From Pseudomonadota bacterium (GTDB lineage Bacteria; Pseudomonadota; Alphaproteobacteria; Sphingomonadales; Sphingomonadaceae), in NCBI GenBank assembly GCA_023424095.1, contig JAFAEG010000018.1, positions 1-64,000 of the forward strand: DNA of 64,000 nt, read 5' to 3'. Shown one piece after another: positions 42,259 through 50,407 of the stretch. The notes under the pieces are model-generated. The model had not been told where the DNA came from. It ran no database searches and worked only from the letters and a program-made list of their open reading frames with translations. A program made the position numbers and the translations under genes. Within the stretch, counting starts at the first letter, position 1; each line of letters starts with the position of its first letter.

Positions 42259-43038
42259 ATGGAGCTGAGGGGGCTTTCGGCCGTCATCACGGGCGGTGCG
42301 AGCGGACTTGGCGAAGCGACCGCACGGGCGCTCGTCGCGGAAGGCGTCAAGGTCGCGTTGTTCGATGTGCAGAGCGATCTCGGCGAGGCGCTGGCGAATG
42401 AACTGGGCGGCATCTTCTGCCACGTCGATGTGACTGACGAGAGCAGTGTCGATGCCGGGTTCGAGAAAGCGCGTGCGGCCAATGGGCAGGAGCGCATTTT
42501 GATCAACTGCGCCGGCGTCGGCGAAGCGATCAAGACCGCGGGCCGCGATAAGAAGACCGGCGAGATCAAGCATTTCCCGCTCCCCGCCTTCGACCGCATC
42601 ATCCAGATCAATCTGGTCGGCACCTTCCGCTGCATTGCGAAGTCCGCGGCTGGCATGCTGTCGCTCGACCGGCTGGAGACGGGCGAACGCGGCGCGATCG
42701 TCAATACCGCCTCGGTCGCGGCCGAAGATGGGCAAATGGGACAGGCGGCCTATTCGGCGTCCAAGGCGGGCGTGGTTGGAATGACCCTGCCGATCGCCCG
42801 CGATCTCGCCGGCGAAGGGGTCAGAATCAACACGATCCTGCCAGGCATTTTCGACACGCCACTGCTTCACGCGGCGCCGGATTATCTGAAGGTGGCGCTG
42901 GCTGCGCAGGTGCCGAATCCGGCGCGGCTCGGCAATCCGGCCGAATATGCCAGCCTTGCACTTGAGATGTGCCGTAACGGCTATTTCAACGCCGAGGATG
43001 TCCGTCTGGACGGGGCGATCCGGATGGCGCCGCGCTGA
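42259..43038 (+). CDS. 3-hydroxyacyl-CoA dehydrogenase, HSD17B10-like SDR
   Basis: A 259-aa SDR with TGGASGLGEATA (residues about 11-22), NCAGVGEA, VNTASVAAEDGQMGQAAYS (catalytic Ser and Tyr) followed by ASK. The longer loop after the NCAG motif (AIKTAGRDKKTGEIKHF) is typical of type II 3-hydroxyacyl-CoA dehydrogenases, which oxidise (2-methyl-)3-hydroxyacyl-CoA with NAD. ATG 42259 follows GGGAGAG. Confidence 0.9.
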   Translation: MELRGLSAVITGGASGLGEATARALVAEGVKVALFDVQSDLGEALANELGGIFCHVDVTDESSVDAGFEKARAANGQERILINCAGVGEAIKTAGRDKKTGEIKHFPLPAFDRIIQINLVGTFRCIAKSAAGMLSLDRLETGERGAIVNTASVAAEDGQMGQAAYSASKAGVVGMTLPIARDLAGEGVRINTILPGIFDTPLLHAAPDYLKVALAAQVPNPARLGNPAEYASLALEMCRNGYFNAEDVRLDGAIRMAPR

Positions 43039-43043
43039 TTACC

Positions 43044-44654
43044 CTACATCCGGAAGACGCCGTAATGCGGCGTCTCCGGAATGGGCGCGTTCAGCGCCGC
43101 CGAGATGCAGATGCCGAGCGCGTTGCGCGTGTCGGTCGGATCCAGAACGCCGTCGTCCCACAATTCCGAAGTGGCGTGCCAGGCGCTCGCTTGCTCACGA
43201 TAGTCGGCGATCACCGGATCGCGGATCGCCGCAACTTCCGCGTCGGTCAATGACCGGCCTTCGCGGGCCAATTGCTTGAGCTTGATGTCGGCGAGCACAC
43301 CGGCGGCCTGTTCCGCCCCCATCACCCCGATCTGGGCATTGGGCCAGGAGAACATGAAGCGGCTGTCGAACGCCCGCCCCGACATGCCGTAGGTGCCCGC
43401 GCCGAACGAAGCGTTGGCGTTGATCGTGAATTTCGGGACCGAGGCGCCGGAGACGGCCATGATCATCTTGGCCCCGTCCTTGGTGATGCCGCGCCGCTCA
43501 TAGTCGCGACCGACCATGAAGCCGGTGATGTTCTGAAGGAACAGCAAGGGCGTGCGGTCCTTGTCGCACAATTCGATGAAGTGCGTGCCCTTGAGCGCGC
43601 TGTCCGAGAACAGCACGCCGTTGTTCGCAAGGATGCCGACCTTGTAGCCGAAAATGCGGGCATAGCCGCAGATCAAGGTCTCGCCGAAGCGCGGCTGATA
43701 TTCGTGGAAGCGGCTGCCGTCGACGAGCCGGGCGATGACCTCGCGCATATCGAACTGGCTGCGATTCTCGCGTGGCAGGATGCCGTACAATTCGGCCGGA
43801 TCGTAATAAGGGTCTTCCGGCGCGACACGGTCAATCGCCGTCTTGGTCGGCGGCGACAGCGAGCCCAGTATCTCGCGGGTGATGGCGATGCCATGCGCTT
43901 CCGACGATGCCGGATAGTCGGCGACTCCGGAGACCGACGTGTGCATGTCGGCCCCGCCCAGTTCCTCGACCCCGACTTCCTCGCCGGTCGCCGCCTTCAC
44001 CAGCGGGGGACCGGCGAGGAAGATGGCGCCGGTGCCGCGCACGATCACGCTATAGTCGCTGAGCGCCGGGATGTAGGCGCCGCCCGCGGTGCAATGGCCG
44101 AGTACCAGCGCGACCTGGGGCACGCCCATCTTCGACAGGATCGCCTGGTTCCGGAAGATGCGGCCGGCATGATAGCGATCGGGGAACAGTTCCGACTGGA
44201 GCGGCAGGAAGCCGCCCGCAGCGTCGCAAAGATGAACGACCGGCAGCCTGTTCTCGATCGCGATGTCCATCGTTCGGACGATCTTCTTGACCGACAAGGG
44301 ATACCAGGCGCCGCCCTTCACCGATGCGTCGTCGGCGTGGATGATCACTTCCTTGCCGCCGACCACGCCGATGCCGGAAACCTGTCCCGCGCTCGGAACC
44401 TCGCCGTCATAGGCGCGGCCAGCGGCGAGCGTGGACAATTCCAGGAAGGGCGTGCCGGGATCGAGCAAAGCCTCGATCCGGTCGCGGACGAACATCTTGC
44501 CCTGCCGCGCCAGCCGGTCGAGATCGCGCTGCGGACGCACCCGGCGCGCCTGATGCTGCCGCTCGCGCAGTTCCTCGGCGAGCCGGCGGTTGGCGGCGTC
44601 GTTGGCGCGAAAGGCCTCGCCATTGCGGTCGATGCGGCTTTCGATTCGGCGCAT
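43044..44654 (-). CDS. Acyl-CoA carboxylase beta subunit (methylcrotonyl-/geranyl-CoA type)
   Basis: A 536-aa carboxyltransferase. Seen: the N-terminal half domain with GQVSGIGVVGGKEVIIHADD and KMGVPQVALVLGHCTAGGAYIP (acyl-CoA site), and the C-terminal half with FLQNITGFMVGRDYERRGI (biotin/carboxybiotin oxyanion site) and ASFGAGTYGMSGRAF. This sequence type groups with methylcrotonyl-CoA and geranyl-CoA carboxylase beta chains rather than propionyl-CoA carboxylase. It adds CO2 to the gamma-methyl of a 3-methylenoyl-CoA, the key trick for degrading beta-methyl-branched chains. It is last in the operon tetR-biotin carboxylase-biotin carrier-beta subunit, 1 base from the carrier gene. Confidence 0.92.
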   Translation of the reverse strand: MRRIESRIDRNGEAFRANDAANRRLAEELRERQHQARRVRPQRDLDRLARQGKMFVRDRIEALLDPGTPFLELSTLAAGRAYDGEVPSAGQVSGIGVVGGKEVIIHADDASVKGGAWYPLSVKKIVRTMDIAIENRLPVVHLCDAAGGFLPLQSELFPDRYHAGRIFRNQAILSKMGVPQVALVLGHCTAGGAYIPALSDYSVIVRGTGAIFLAGPPLVKAATGEEVGVEELGGADMHTSVSGVADYPASSEAHGIAITREILGSLSPPTKTAIDRVAPEDPYYDPAELYGILPRENRSQFDMREVIARLVDGSRFHEYQPRFGETLICGYARIFGYKVGILANNGVLFSDSALKGTHFIELCDKDRTPLLFLQNITGFMVGRDYERRGITKDGAKMIMAVSGASVPKFTINANASFGAGTYGMSGRAFDSRFMFSWPNAQIGVMGAEQAAGVLADIKLKQLAREGRSLTDAEVAAIRDPVIADYREQASAWHATSELWDDGVLDPTDTRNALGICISAALNAPIPETPHYGVFRM

Positions 44655-44655
44655 G

Positions 44656-45081
44656 TCAGGCCTCCAGCGTGACCAAAATGGTGTCGCGCTCGAACGTCGC
44701 GCCGACGGCGACGTGCACGGCCGCGACCACGCCCTCGCGCGGCGCGGCGATCACGCTTTCCAGCTTCATGCTCTCGATCACCATCATCGCCTGACCCGCC
44801 GCGACCGGATCGCCCGCCGCAACGGACACTGCGACCACCGCGCCCGGCATCGGCGCGCGGGCGACATCCTCGCCGCCATCTTCCGACTGCGCCTGATGAA
44901 AGGCGGCGGCATCGCGCCAGTGCAGCAGATGCGCGCGGCCCCCGGCATGAATCCAGATGCGGTCGCCGTCTCGTACCGCCGGGAGCGCGGGTGCCGCGCC
45001 GCCGATGCGGCGATAGCCCTCGTCTGACGCCACGAGCGCGACATCATGCGCTTCGCCTTCGATAAGCAGATAGCCCGTCAT
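44656..45081 (-). CDS. Biotin carboxyl carrier protein as a separate gene
   Basis: A 141-aa protein. The C-terminal 75 residues are a biotinyl domain with VIESMKLES (biotinylated Lys about residue 106). The first ~60 residues (YLLIEGEAHDVALVASDEGY, IWIHAGGRAHLLHW) correspond to part of the linker/BT region that in methylcrotonyl-CoA carboxylase alpha chains lies between the carboxylase and carrier domains. ATG 45081 shares one base with the TGA of the biotin carboxylase gene. Together, 491 + 141 aa are about the size of a normal fused alpha subunit, so the alpha chain looks split in two. Confidence 0.88.
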   Translation of the reverse strand: MTGYLLIEGEAHDVALVASDEGYRRIGGAAPALPAVRDGDRIWIHAGGRAHLLHWRDAAAFHQAQSEDGGEDVARAPMPGAVVAVSVAAGDPVAAGQAMMVIESMKLESVIAAPREGVVAAVHVAVGATFERDTILVTLEA

Positions 45082-46556
45082 CAATTTCTCCAGCCGCCGA
45101 TCGCGCGGTGAAGCGTGGGCACGCGGTCGGCCGCCGCGCGTAGCTCCGGCACCAAAGGAGAGGCGGCGTCGAGCAAAGCGGCGACGGTGTCCTCATCAAC
45201 GGGCGGGTCGGCGAACAGCTCTGCCTTCTCGGCGATGAGGCCTGTGTGCAGCCGACCGGCGGCGACATCGGAATCCCCGAGCAGCCGCGCCAGATAAGAG
45301 ATGTTGGTCTCGAGCCCCAGCAAGACGGTTCGCTCAAGCGCCGCGCGCGCCTTCGTGATCGCCTCCGCGCGATCCTTGCCGTGTACGATCAGCTTGCCGA
45401 TCATCGGGTCGAAGGCGGGTGTGACCCGGCCGCCTTCGCTCACGCCAGCGTCGAAGCGTACGCCGTCCGGGACCTCCAGTCGCAACACCGGTCCAATGGT
45501 CGGCGCGAAGTCGCGGGCCGGATCCTCGGCATAGATGCGCAGTTCGATCGCATGACCGGCACAGGCCAGTTGGTCCTGCCCGAAGGACAAAGGCAATCCG
45601 GCGGCGATCCGGATCTGCTCGGCGACCAGATCGATCCCGGTCACTTCCTCAGTGATCGGATGTTCGACCTGCAGCCGCGTGTTCATCTCCAGAAAGTAGA
45701 ATTCGCCCGCGCCGTAGATGAACTCGACCGTCCCGGCATTGTGATAGTGCGCCGCGCGCGCGATCCCCGCCGCCGCCGCGCAGATCCGGGCCCGCTCGTC
45801 GTCGGGGAGGGATGCGGCGGGCGCCTCCTCGACCACCTTCTGGAAGCGGCGCTGCAGCGAGCATTCTCGTTCGAAGAGGTGGACGACATCGCCATGGGCA
45901 TCGCCCAGCACCTGCACCTCGATATGCCGCGGCCGCTCGACATAGCGTTCCACGAACAGGCGGCCGTCGCCGAAATAGCGTTCGCCCTCACTGCGCGCCC
46001 GCTCGATCTCGCGTTCGAGCATCGCGAGGTCGCGGACGATCCGCATACCCTTGCCACCGCCGCCGGCGCTGGGCTTGATCAGCAAGGGTGCGCCGACCGC
46101 CCGGGCGCGCGCGGCGAAGCTGGCCGGGTCGTCATCCTCGATCGCCGAAGGCGCCACCGGGAAACCGTGACCGGCGACGAAGTTTCGGGCGCGAACCTTG
46201 TCTCCCATCAGTTCGATCGTCTCGGGCTGCGGTCCGACGAAGACGATCCCCGCCTCCGTCACGGCCCGCGCGAAGCCGGCATTTTCGGACAGGAAGCCAT
46301 AGCCCGGATGAAGCGCGCCCGCGCCCACCTGAAGCGCCGCTTCGATGATCTGTTCGCCGTCGAGAAATGCCGCGACCGGGGTAGGCCCGTCGATCCACCG
46401 CACCTCGTCCGCCAGCGCCAGCGCAGGCGCGCCTGCGTCGACCTTGTGCGCGAGCAGCAGAGTCCGGAGCCCCATCGCTCGTGCGCTGCGCAGGATGCGT
46501 GCGGCGATCTCGCCGCGATTGGCGACGAGCAGTGAGGTGAAGGGCAGGCCGGTCAT
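45081..46556 (-). CDS. Biotin carboxylase (acyl-CoA carboxylase alpha, N-terminal part)
   Basis: A 491-aa ATP-dependent biotin carboxylase. Seen: LLVANRGEIAARILRSARA at the start, KPSAGGGGKGMRIV (ATP-grasp glycine loop), FIYGAGEFYFLEMNTRLQVEH (catalytic Glu/Asn/Arg) and the C-terminal MIGKLIVHGKDR. It ends in AIGGWRN, where fused methylcrotonyl-CoA carboxylase alpha chains continue into the BT and carrier domains. Start overlaps the tetR stop by 4 bases. Confidence 0.93.
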   Translation of the reverse strand: MTGLPFTSLLVANRGEIAARILRSARAMGLRTLLLAHKVDAGAPALALADEVRWIDGPTPVAAFLDGEQIIEAALQVGAGALHPGYGFLSENAGFARAVTEAGIVFVGPQPETIELMGDKVRARNFVAGHGFPVAPSAIEDDDPASFAARARAVGAPLLIKPSAGGGGKGMRIVRDLAMLEREIERARSEGERYFGDGRLFVERYVERPRHIEVQVLGDAHGDVVHLFERECSLQRRFQKVVEEAPAASLPDDERARICAAAAGIARAAHYHNAGTVEFIYGAGEFYFLEMNTRLQVEHPITEEVTGIDLVAEQIRIAAGLPLSFGQDQLACAGHAIELRIYAEDPARDFAPTIGPVLRLEVPDGVRFDAGVSEGGRVTPAFDPMIGKLIVHGKDRAEAITKARAALERTVLLGLETNISYLARLLGDSDVAAGRLHTGLIAEKAELFADPPVDEDTVAALLDAASPLVPELRAAADRVPTLHRAIGGWRN

Positions 46557-47152
46557 CGCGCGATCCCCCGGGCCACCAGCCGTGCAAGGCGTTCCGCCAG
46601 CCGATCGACGTTAAGCGGCGGGCCACCTGTAAGCGAATGCCAGGCGATATGCTCGATCCCGCCGAAGACGAGGTCGCGGATCATGCGCGGGTCCGTACCG
46701 GGCTCGATCTCGCCGGCGGCCTCGGCGCTCCGGACGATTTCGACCAGTAGATCGGTATAGGTTCGGGCTGCCTTGCGCAGCGGCGATCCTGCGGGGATCG
46801 CGCCGGTGTCGCGCAATTCGCGGATGTAGAGGTCGCAAATGTCGGGGTCTTCGGCGAAGGCCGCGAACTGCGCGCCGATCAACGCCCTAAGCCGCGCTTC
46901 GAAGCCTTCCGAGCCCGCGACGGCCGCTTTGGCCAGAGCGACCATCTCTTCCATATATTGTGTGAGGACGGCGGCCAGCAGCGCGCGCTTGTCGGTGAAA
47001 TAGCGATAGAGCAAACCGTCCGAAACACCGGCGCGGCGCGCGATTCCGGCGATGCTGGTGGCCTCATAGCCATGTTCGGCAAAGGCTTGGCGCGCCGCCG
47101 CGACCAGCGCCTTGCGGCGATCGTTCAGGCGCGCCTGGCTCAGCCGCGGCAT
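46553..47152 (-). CDS. TetR-family repressor (paralogue 3)
   Basis: A 199-aa TetR protein, first gene of the carboxylase operon. HTH: IARRAGVSDGLLYRYFTDK, nearly the same recognition helix as paralogue 1 (35489-36091). The palindromes at 47195-47218 lie 43-66 bases upstream, in the divergent promoter shared with the acyl-CoA dehydrogenase gene. Autoregulation and repression of both operons are likely. Confidence 0.9.
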   Translation of the reverse strand: MPRLSQARLNDRRKALVAAARQAFAEHGYEATSIAGIARRAGVSDGLLYRYFTDKRALLAAVLTQYMEEMVALAKAAVAGSEGFEARLRALIGAQFAAFAEDPDICDLYIRELRDTGAIPAGSPLRKAARTYTDLLVEIVRSAEAAGEIEPGTDPRMIRDLVFGGIEHIAWHSLTGGPPLNVDRLAERLARLVARGIAR

Positions 47153-47194
47153 CCGCCCGCCCCTCCAACAAAGCTATTGGTTCCACGCCCCATG

Positions 47195-47218
47195 TCATTT
47201 AAATGAACGTAATTCATT
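47195..47218. promoter_or_regulatory. TetR-type operator, copy 2, with overlapping palindrome
   Basis: AATGAACGTAATTCATT (47202-47218) has arms AATGA/TCATT around 7 bases like copies 1 and 3. It overlaps the perfect palindrome TCATTTAAATGA (47195-47206). It lies between the carboxylase operon (start 47152) and the acyl-CoA dehydrogenase gene (47272). Confidence 0.72.
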
Positions 47219-47271
47219 TTAACGTCAACGGCCGGATTCGCCGTTTGGGCATGGCAAGGGGTGGAAGCAGC

Positions 47272-48471
47272 ATGACCGGGGATTTTCAGAGCAACCACGG
47301 ATTCCCGGCCTTCGGCCTGAGCCCCGATCAGCAGGAGGTGCTCGACACCGCGGACGCGTTCGCACGGGAGGTCTTCCATCCCCTCGCACCACGCATGGAC
47401 GAGGAGGAATGGTGGCCCGAACAGACGATGCCGGAACTGGCGCGGATGGGCTTCTTGGGCGTTACCGTACCGTCCGAATATGGCGGGGTGGGCAGCGACC
47501 TGTTCACCTCGGGCCTGATCATGCAAGCGCTCGGCCGCTGGAACCACGCCACCGCGCTCAGCTATGCGGCGCATGAGAATCTTTGCGTCAACAACATCCT
47601 GCGCAATGCCGGCGACGAGCTGAAACGGCGCTATCTTCCTGGACTGTGCGACGGCAGCCTGATCGGCGCCCTCGGCCTTACCGAGCCCGGGGCGGGCTCC
47701 GACGCGCTGGGATCGATGGCGACGACGGCGCGCCGCGAGGGCGACCATTATCTGCTCAACGGCCGCAAGCTCTACATCACCAACGGTCCCGTCGCCGATG
47801 TGGTGCTGGTCTATGCCAAGACGGACAAGGTGGCGGGCAACAAGGGCATATCGGCCTTTGTCGTCGACACCACCTCTCCCGGTTTCAAGGTGGCGCAGAA
47901 GCTGGACAAGATGGGGTTTCGCGGTTCGACCACGGCCGAACTGGTCCTCGACGATTGCGTCGTCCCCGCCGCGAATCTGGTCGGCGAGGAGAATAAGGGC
48001 GTCGGCATCGTGATGAGCGGGCTCGATCTCGAACGCGCCACGATCGCCATGATCAACATCGGCATGGCCGAGCGCGCGCTCGAGCTCGCGATCGATTATG
48101 CCCGCACCCGGCAACAATTCGGCCAGCCGATCGGCGCGTTCCAGATGGTGCAGGCCAAGCTCGCCGAAATGTATGTCGGCATCGAGACCGCGAAGACCTT
48201 CGCCTATCGTGCGCTGGCCGCCTGCAACGATGTGGACGAGGCCGCGGCTGGGCGGGGCGAGATCCACAAATTGACCGCCGCCTCCATCCTCTATGCGGCG
48301 GAGATGTGCACGCGCGTGGTCTCCGATGCGGTCCAGATCCACGGCGGCCTGGGCTACATGCGCGAGGCGGAGATCAACCGTCTCTATCGCGCCGCCAAGC
48401 TGTTGGAGATTGGCGCGGGCACGACCGAGGTCCGCAAGATGATCATCGCCGGGGAATTGCTGGCGGCGTGA
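47272..48471 (+). CDS. Acyl-CoA dehydrogenase, isovaleryl-CoA dehydrogenase-like
   Basis: A 399-aa flavoprotein. Seen: YAAHENLCVNNILRNAG, GALGLTEPGAGSDALGSM (flavin/substrate loop), YITNGPVADVVLVYAKTD, and LDLERATIAM, with the glutamate placed where isovaleryl-CoA dehydrogenase carries its catalytic base rather than near the C-terminus (that region reads YMREAEINRLYRAAK, then EIGAGTTEVRK). It oxidises a branched acyl-CoA to the 2,3-enoyl-CoA that the neighbouring carboxylase could use. ATG 47251 is an alternative start. Transcribed divergently from tetR-carboxylase. Confidence 0.9.
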   Translation: MTGDFQSNHGFPAFGLSPDQQEVLDTADAFAREVFHPLAPRMDEEEWWPEQTMPELARMGFLGVTVPSEYGGVGSDLFTSGLIMQALGRWNHATALSYAAHENLCVNNILRNAGDELKRRYLPGLCDGSLIGALGLTEPGAGSDALGSMATTARREGDHYLLNGRKLYITNGPVADVVLVYAKTDKVAGNKGISAFVVDTTSPGFKVAQKLDKMGFRGSTTAELVLDDCVVPAANLVGEENKGVGIVMSGLDLERATIAMINIGMAERALELAIDYARTRQQFGQPIGAFQMVQAKLAEMYVGIETAKTFAYRALAACNDVDEAAAGRGEIHKLTAASILYAAEMCTRVVSDAVQIHGGLGYMREAEINRLYRAAKLLEIGAGTTEVRKMIIAGELLAA

Positions 48472-48480
48472 CGGCCGCGC

Positions 48481-49623
48481 TCAAATCGAGCGCGCCACCA
48501 CCAGTTTCATGATCTCGCTGGTGCCGCCATAGATGCGCTGCACCCGCGCGTCGCGCCACAGCCGTGCGATCGGATATTCGTTCATGTAACCGGCGCCGCC
48601 GTGGAGCTGCAGGCAGGCATCGACGATCTCCCACTGGGTCTCGCTGTGCCACAGCTTGCCCGCCGCCGCTTCATATTGATCATATTTGCCGGCCAGATGT
48701 CGCTTCAGCGCCCAGTCGAGATGCCCCCAGCCGATCTGGAGCTTCGCCTTGATCTCGGCGAGTGTGAACTGGGTGTTCTGAAAATCGAACACGCTCTTGC
48801 CGAACGCCTTGCGTTCCCGGACGAACTTCACCGTTTCGTCAAAGGCGCGCTGGGCGGCCGCCTGCGCGCCGATCACGACGGACAGCCGCTCCTGCGGCAG
48901 CTGATTCATCAGATAAGCGAAGCCGCTCCCTTCCTCGCCGATGCAATTGGTGATCGGCACCCGCACGTCTTCGAAGAACAATTCGGAGGTATCGGCTGAA
49001 TGCTGCCCGATCTTGTCGAGGTTGCGTCCGCGCGAAAACCCCTCGCGATCCGTCTCGACGATGATCAGGCTGATGCCCTTGTGGCCCGCACCCGGATCGG
49101 TCTTGGCGACGACGATGACGAAGTCGGCAAGCTGACCATTGGTGATGTAGGTCTTGGAGCCGTTCACGACGTAATGGTTGCCGTCGCGCCGGCCGGTCGT
49201 GCGGATGCCCTGCAGATCGGAGCCGGCGCCTGGTTCGGTCATCGCGATGGCGCCAATCTTGTCGCCCGCGACCATCTGCGGGAGCCAGTGGCGCTTCAGA
49301 TCTTCCGAGGCATAATGGAGAATGTAGTCGGTCGCGATGTCGGTGTGCAGCGGCAGGCTCGCGGTCGAGCCGGAATACCACAATTCCTCATCGACGATCG
49401 CCGCGTAGGAGAAATCCAGGCCCGGTCCGCCATATTGCTCCGGCACTTGCGGCGACAGCAAGCCATTGTCGCCGCATGTCTTCCAGAAGGACCGGTCGAC
49501 GATGCCGGCTTCCTCCCAGCGATCAAGGTGGGGATAAAGCTCGCGTTCGAACAGGCGGCGGACGCTTGTCCGGAACAGGGCATGATCCTCGCCATAGCAA
49601 GCGCGGTCTTCGGTCGGCAGCAC
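48481..49623 (-). CDS. Acyl-CoA dehydrogenase
   Basis: A 380-aa acyl-CoA dehydrogenase. Seen: AIAMTEPGAGSDLQGI, ITNGQLADFVIVVAKTD, and HGGAGYMNEYPIARLWRDAR with the Glu expected as catalytic base in medium/long-chain enzymes, followed by IYGGTSEIMK. A GTG at 49623 with GGAGAAGAGG just upstream is the best start; the longer ATG reading would run into the preceding enoyl-CoA hydratase gene. Last gene of the operon that begins with BKACE (54326). Confidence 0.92.
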   Translation of the reverse strand: MLPTEDRACYGEDHALFRTSVRRLFERELYPHLDRWEEAGIVDRSFWKTCGDNGLLSPQVPEQYGGPGLDFSYAAIVDEELWYSGSTASLPLHTDIATDYILHYASEDLKRHWLPQMVAGDKIGAIAMTEPGAGSDLQGIRTTGRRDGNHYVVNGSKTYITNGQLADFVIVVAKTDPGAGHKGISLIIVETDREGFSRGRNLDKIGQHSADTSELFFEDVRVPITNCIGEEGSGFAYLMNQLPQERLSVVIGAQAAAQRAFDETVKFVRERKAFGKSVFDFQNTQFTLAEIKAKLQIGWGHLDWALKRHLAGKYDQYEAAAGKLWHSETQWEIVDACLQLHGGAGYMNEYPIARLWRDARVQRIYGGTSEIMKLVVARSI

Positions 49624-49639
49624 GATCCTCTTCTCCTTC

Positions 49640-50407
49640 TTATTCGCCCCGCCAGACGGGCCTGCGCTTCTCGGCGAAGGCGCGGGGGCCTTCCTGCGCA
49701 TCATTGCTGCGATAGGCCCGCTCGAAAGCGGTGCGGGCCGCGCGCAGAGCAGGGGTGAGGCCCATTTCGGTGGCCAGCCGCACCGTTTCTTTGGCGGCGG
49801 CGACCGACAAAGGCGCGCAGGCGATGATTTCTTGGGCCAGCGCCACTGAGGCGTCGATCAGCTCGGCCTGGGGCACGACCCGGTTGACCAGGCCGATCTC
49901 GTAGGCGCGCGCCGCGTCGATCGGGCGGCCAGTCAGCAATATCTCCATCATGATCCGTTGCGGGATCATGTTGATCAGCGGCGCCGCCCAAGGCGCACCA
50001 CGGCCGACTTTCGATTCGGTGATCGCGAAGCGGGCATGGTCAGCGGCGACGCACAGGTCGCAGGATTGGGCGAGCAGCCATCCACCGGCGAAGGCGACGC
50101 CGTTGATGGCGGCGATGCTGGGCTTGGTCAGCTCGACGGTGTCGCCGGGGATCGGGAACATGCCGCGCGGTGGGACGGCGAGCTGCAATTGCGCCATCTC
50201 CTTTAAGTCGCCGCCGGCGCAAAAGGCTTGGTCGCCCGAGCCGGTTAGGATGGCGACGCGCAGCGCAGGGTCGTCCTCGAACCGCGCCCATGCCGCGAAC
50301 AGCCCCTCGCGCACGCTCTTGCCGAGCGCGTTACGCGCGTCCGGCCGGTTGATAGTGATCAACGCGATGCCGTCTTCGCGCGCTTCGAACAGAACATCGT
50401 TGTTCAT
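49640..50407 (-). CDS. Enoyl-CoA hydratase family protein
   Basis: A 255-aa crotonase. Seen: INRPDARNALGKSV, FCAGGDLKEMAQL (oxyanion segment), GVAFAGGWLLAQSCDLCVA and the ITESKVGRGAPWAAPL stretch, where a Glu occupies the second catalytic region. It hydrates or isomerises an enoyl-CoA. It begins on a base shared with the stop of the CoA-transferase gene and ends 16 bases before the dehydrogenase start. Confidence 0.88.
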   Translation of the reverse strand: MNNDVLFEAREDGIALITINRPDARNALGKSVREGLFAAWARFEDDPALRVAILTGSGDQAFCAGGDLKEMAQLQLAVPPRGMFPIPGDTVELTKPSIAAINGVAFAGGWLLAQSCDLCVAADHARFAITESKVGRGAPWAAPLINMIPQRIMMEILLTGRPIDAARAYEIGLVNRVVPQAELIDASVALAQEIIACAPLSVAAAKETVRLATEMGLTPALRAARTAFERAYRSNDAQEGPRAFAEKRRPVWRGE

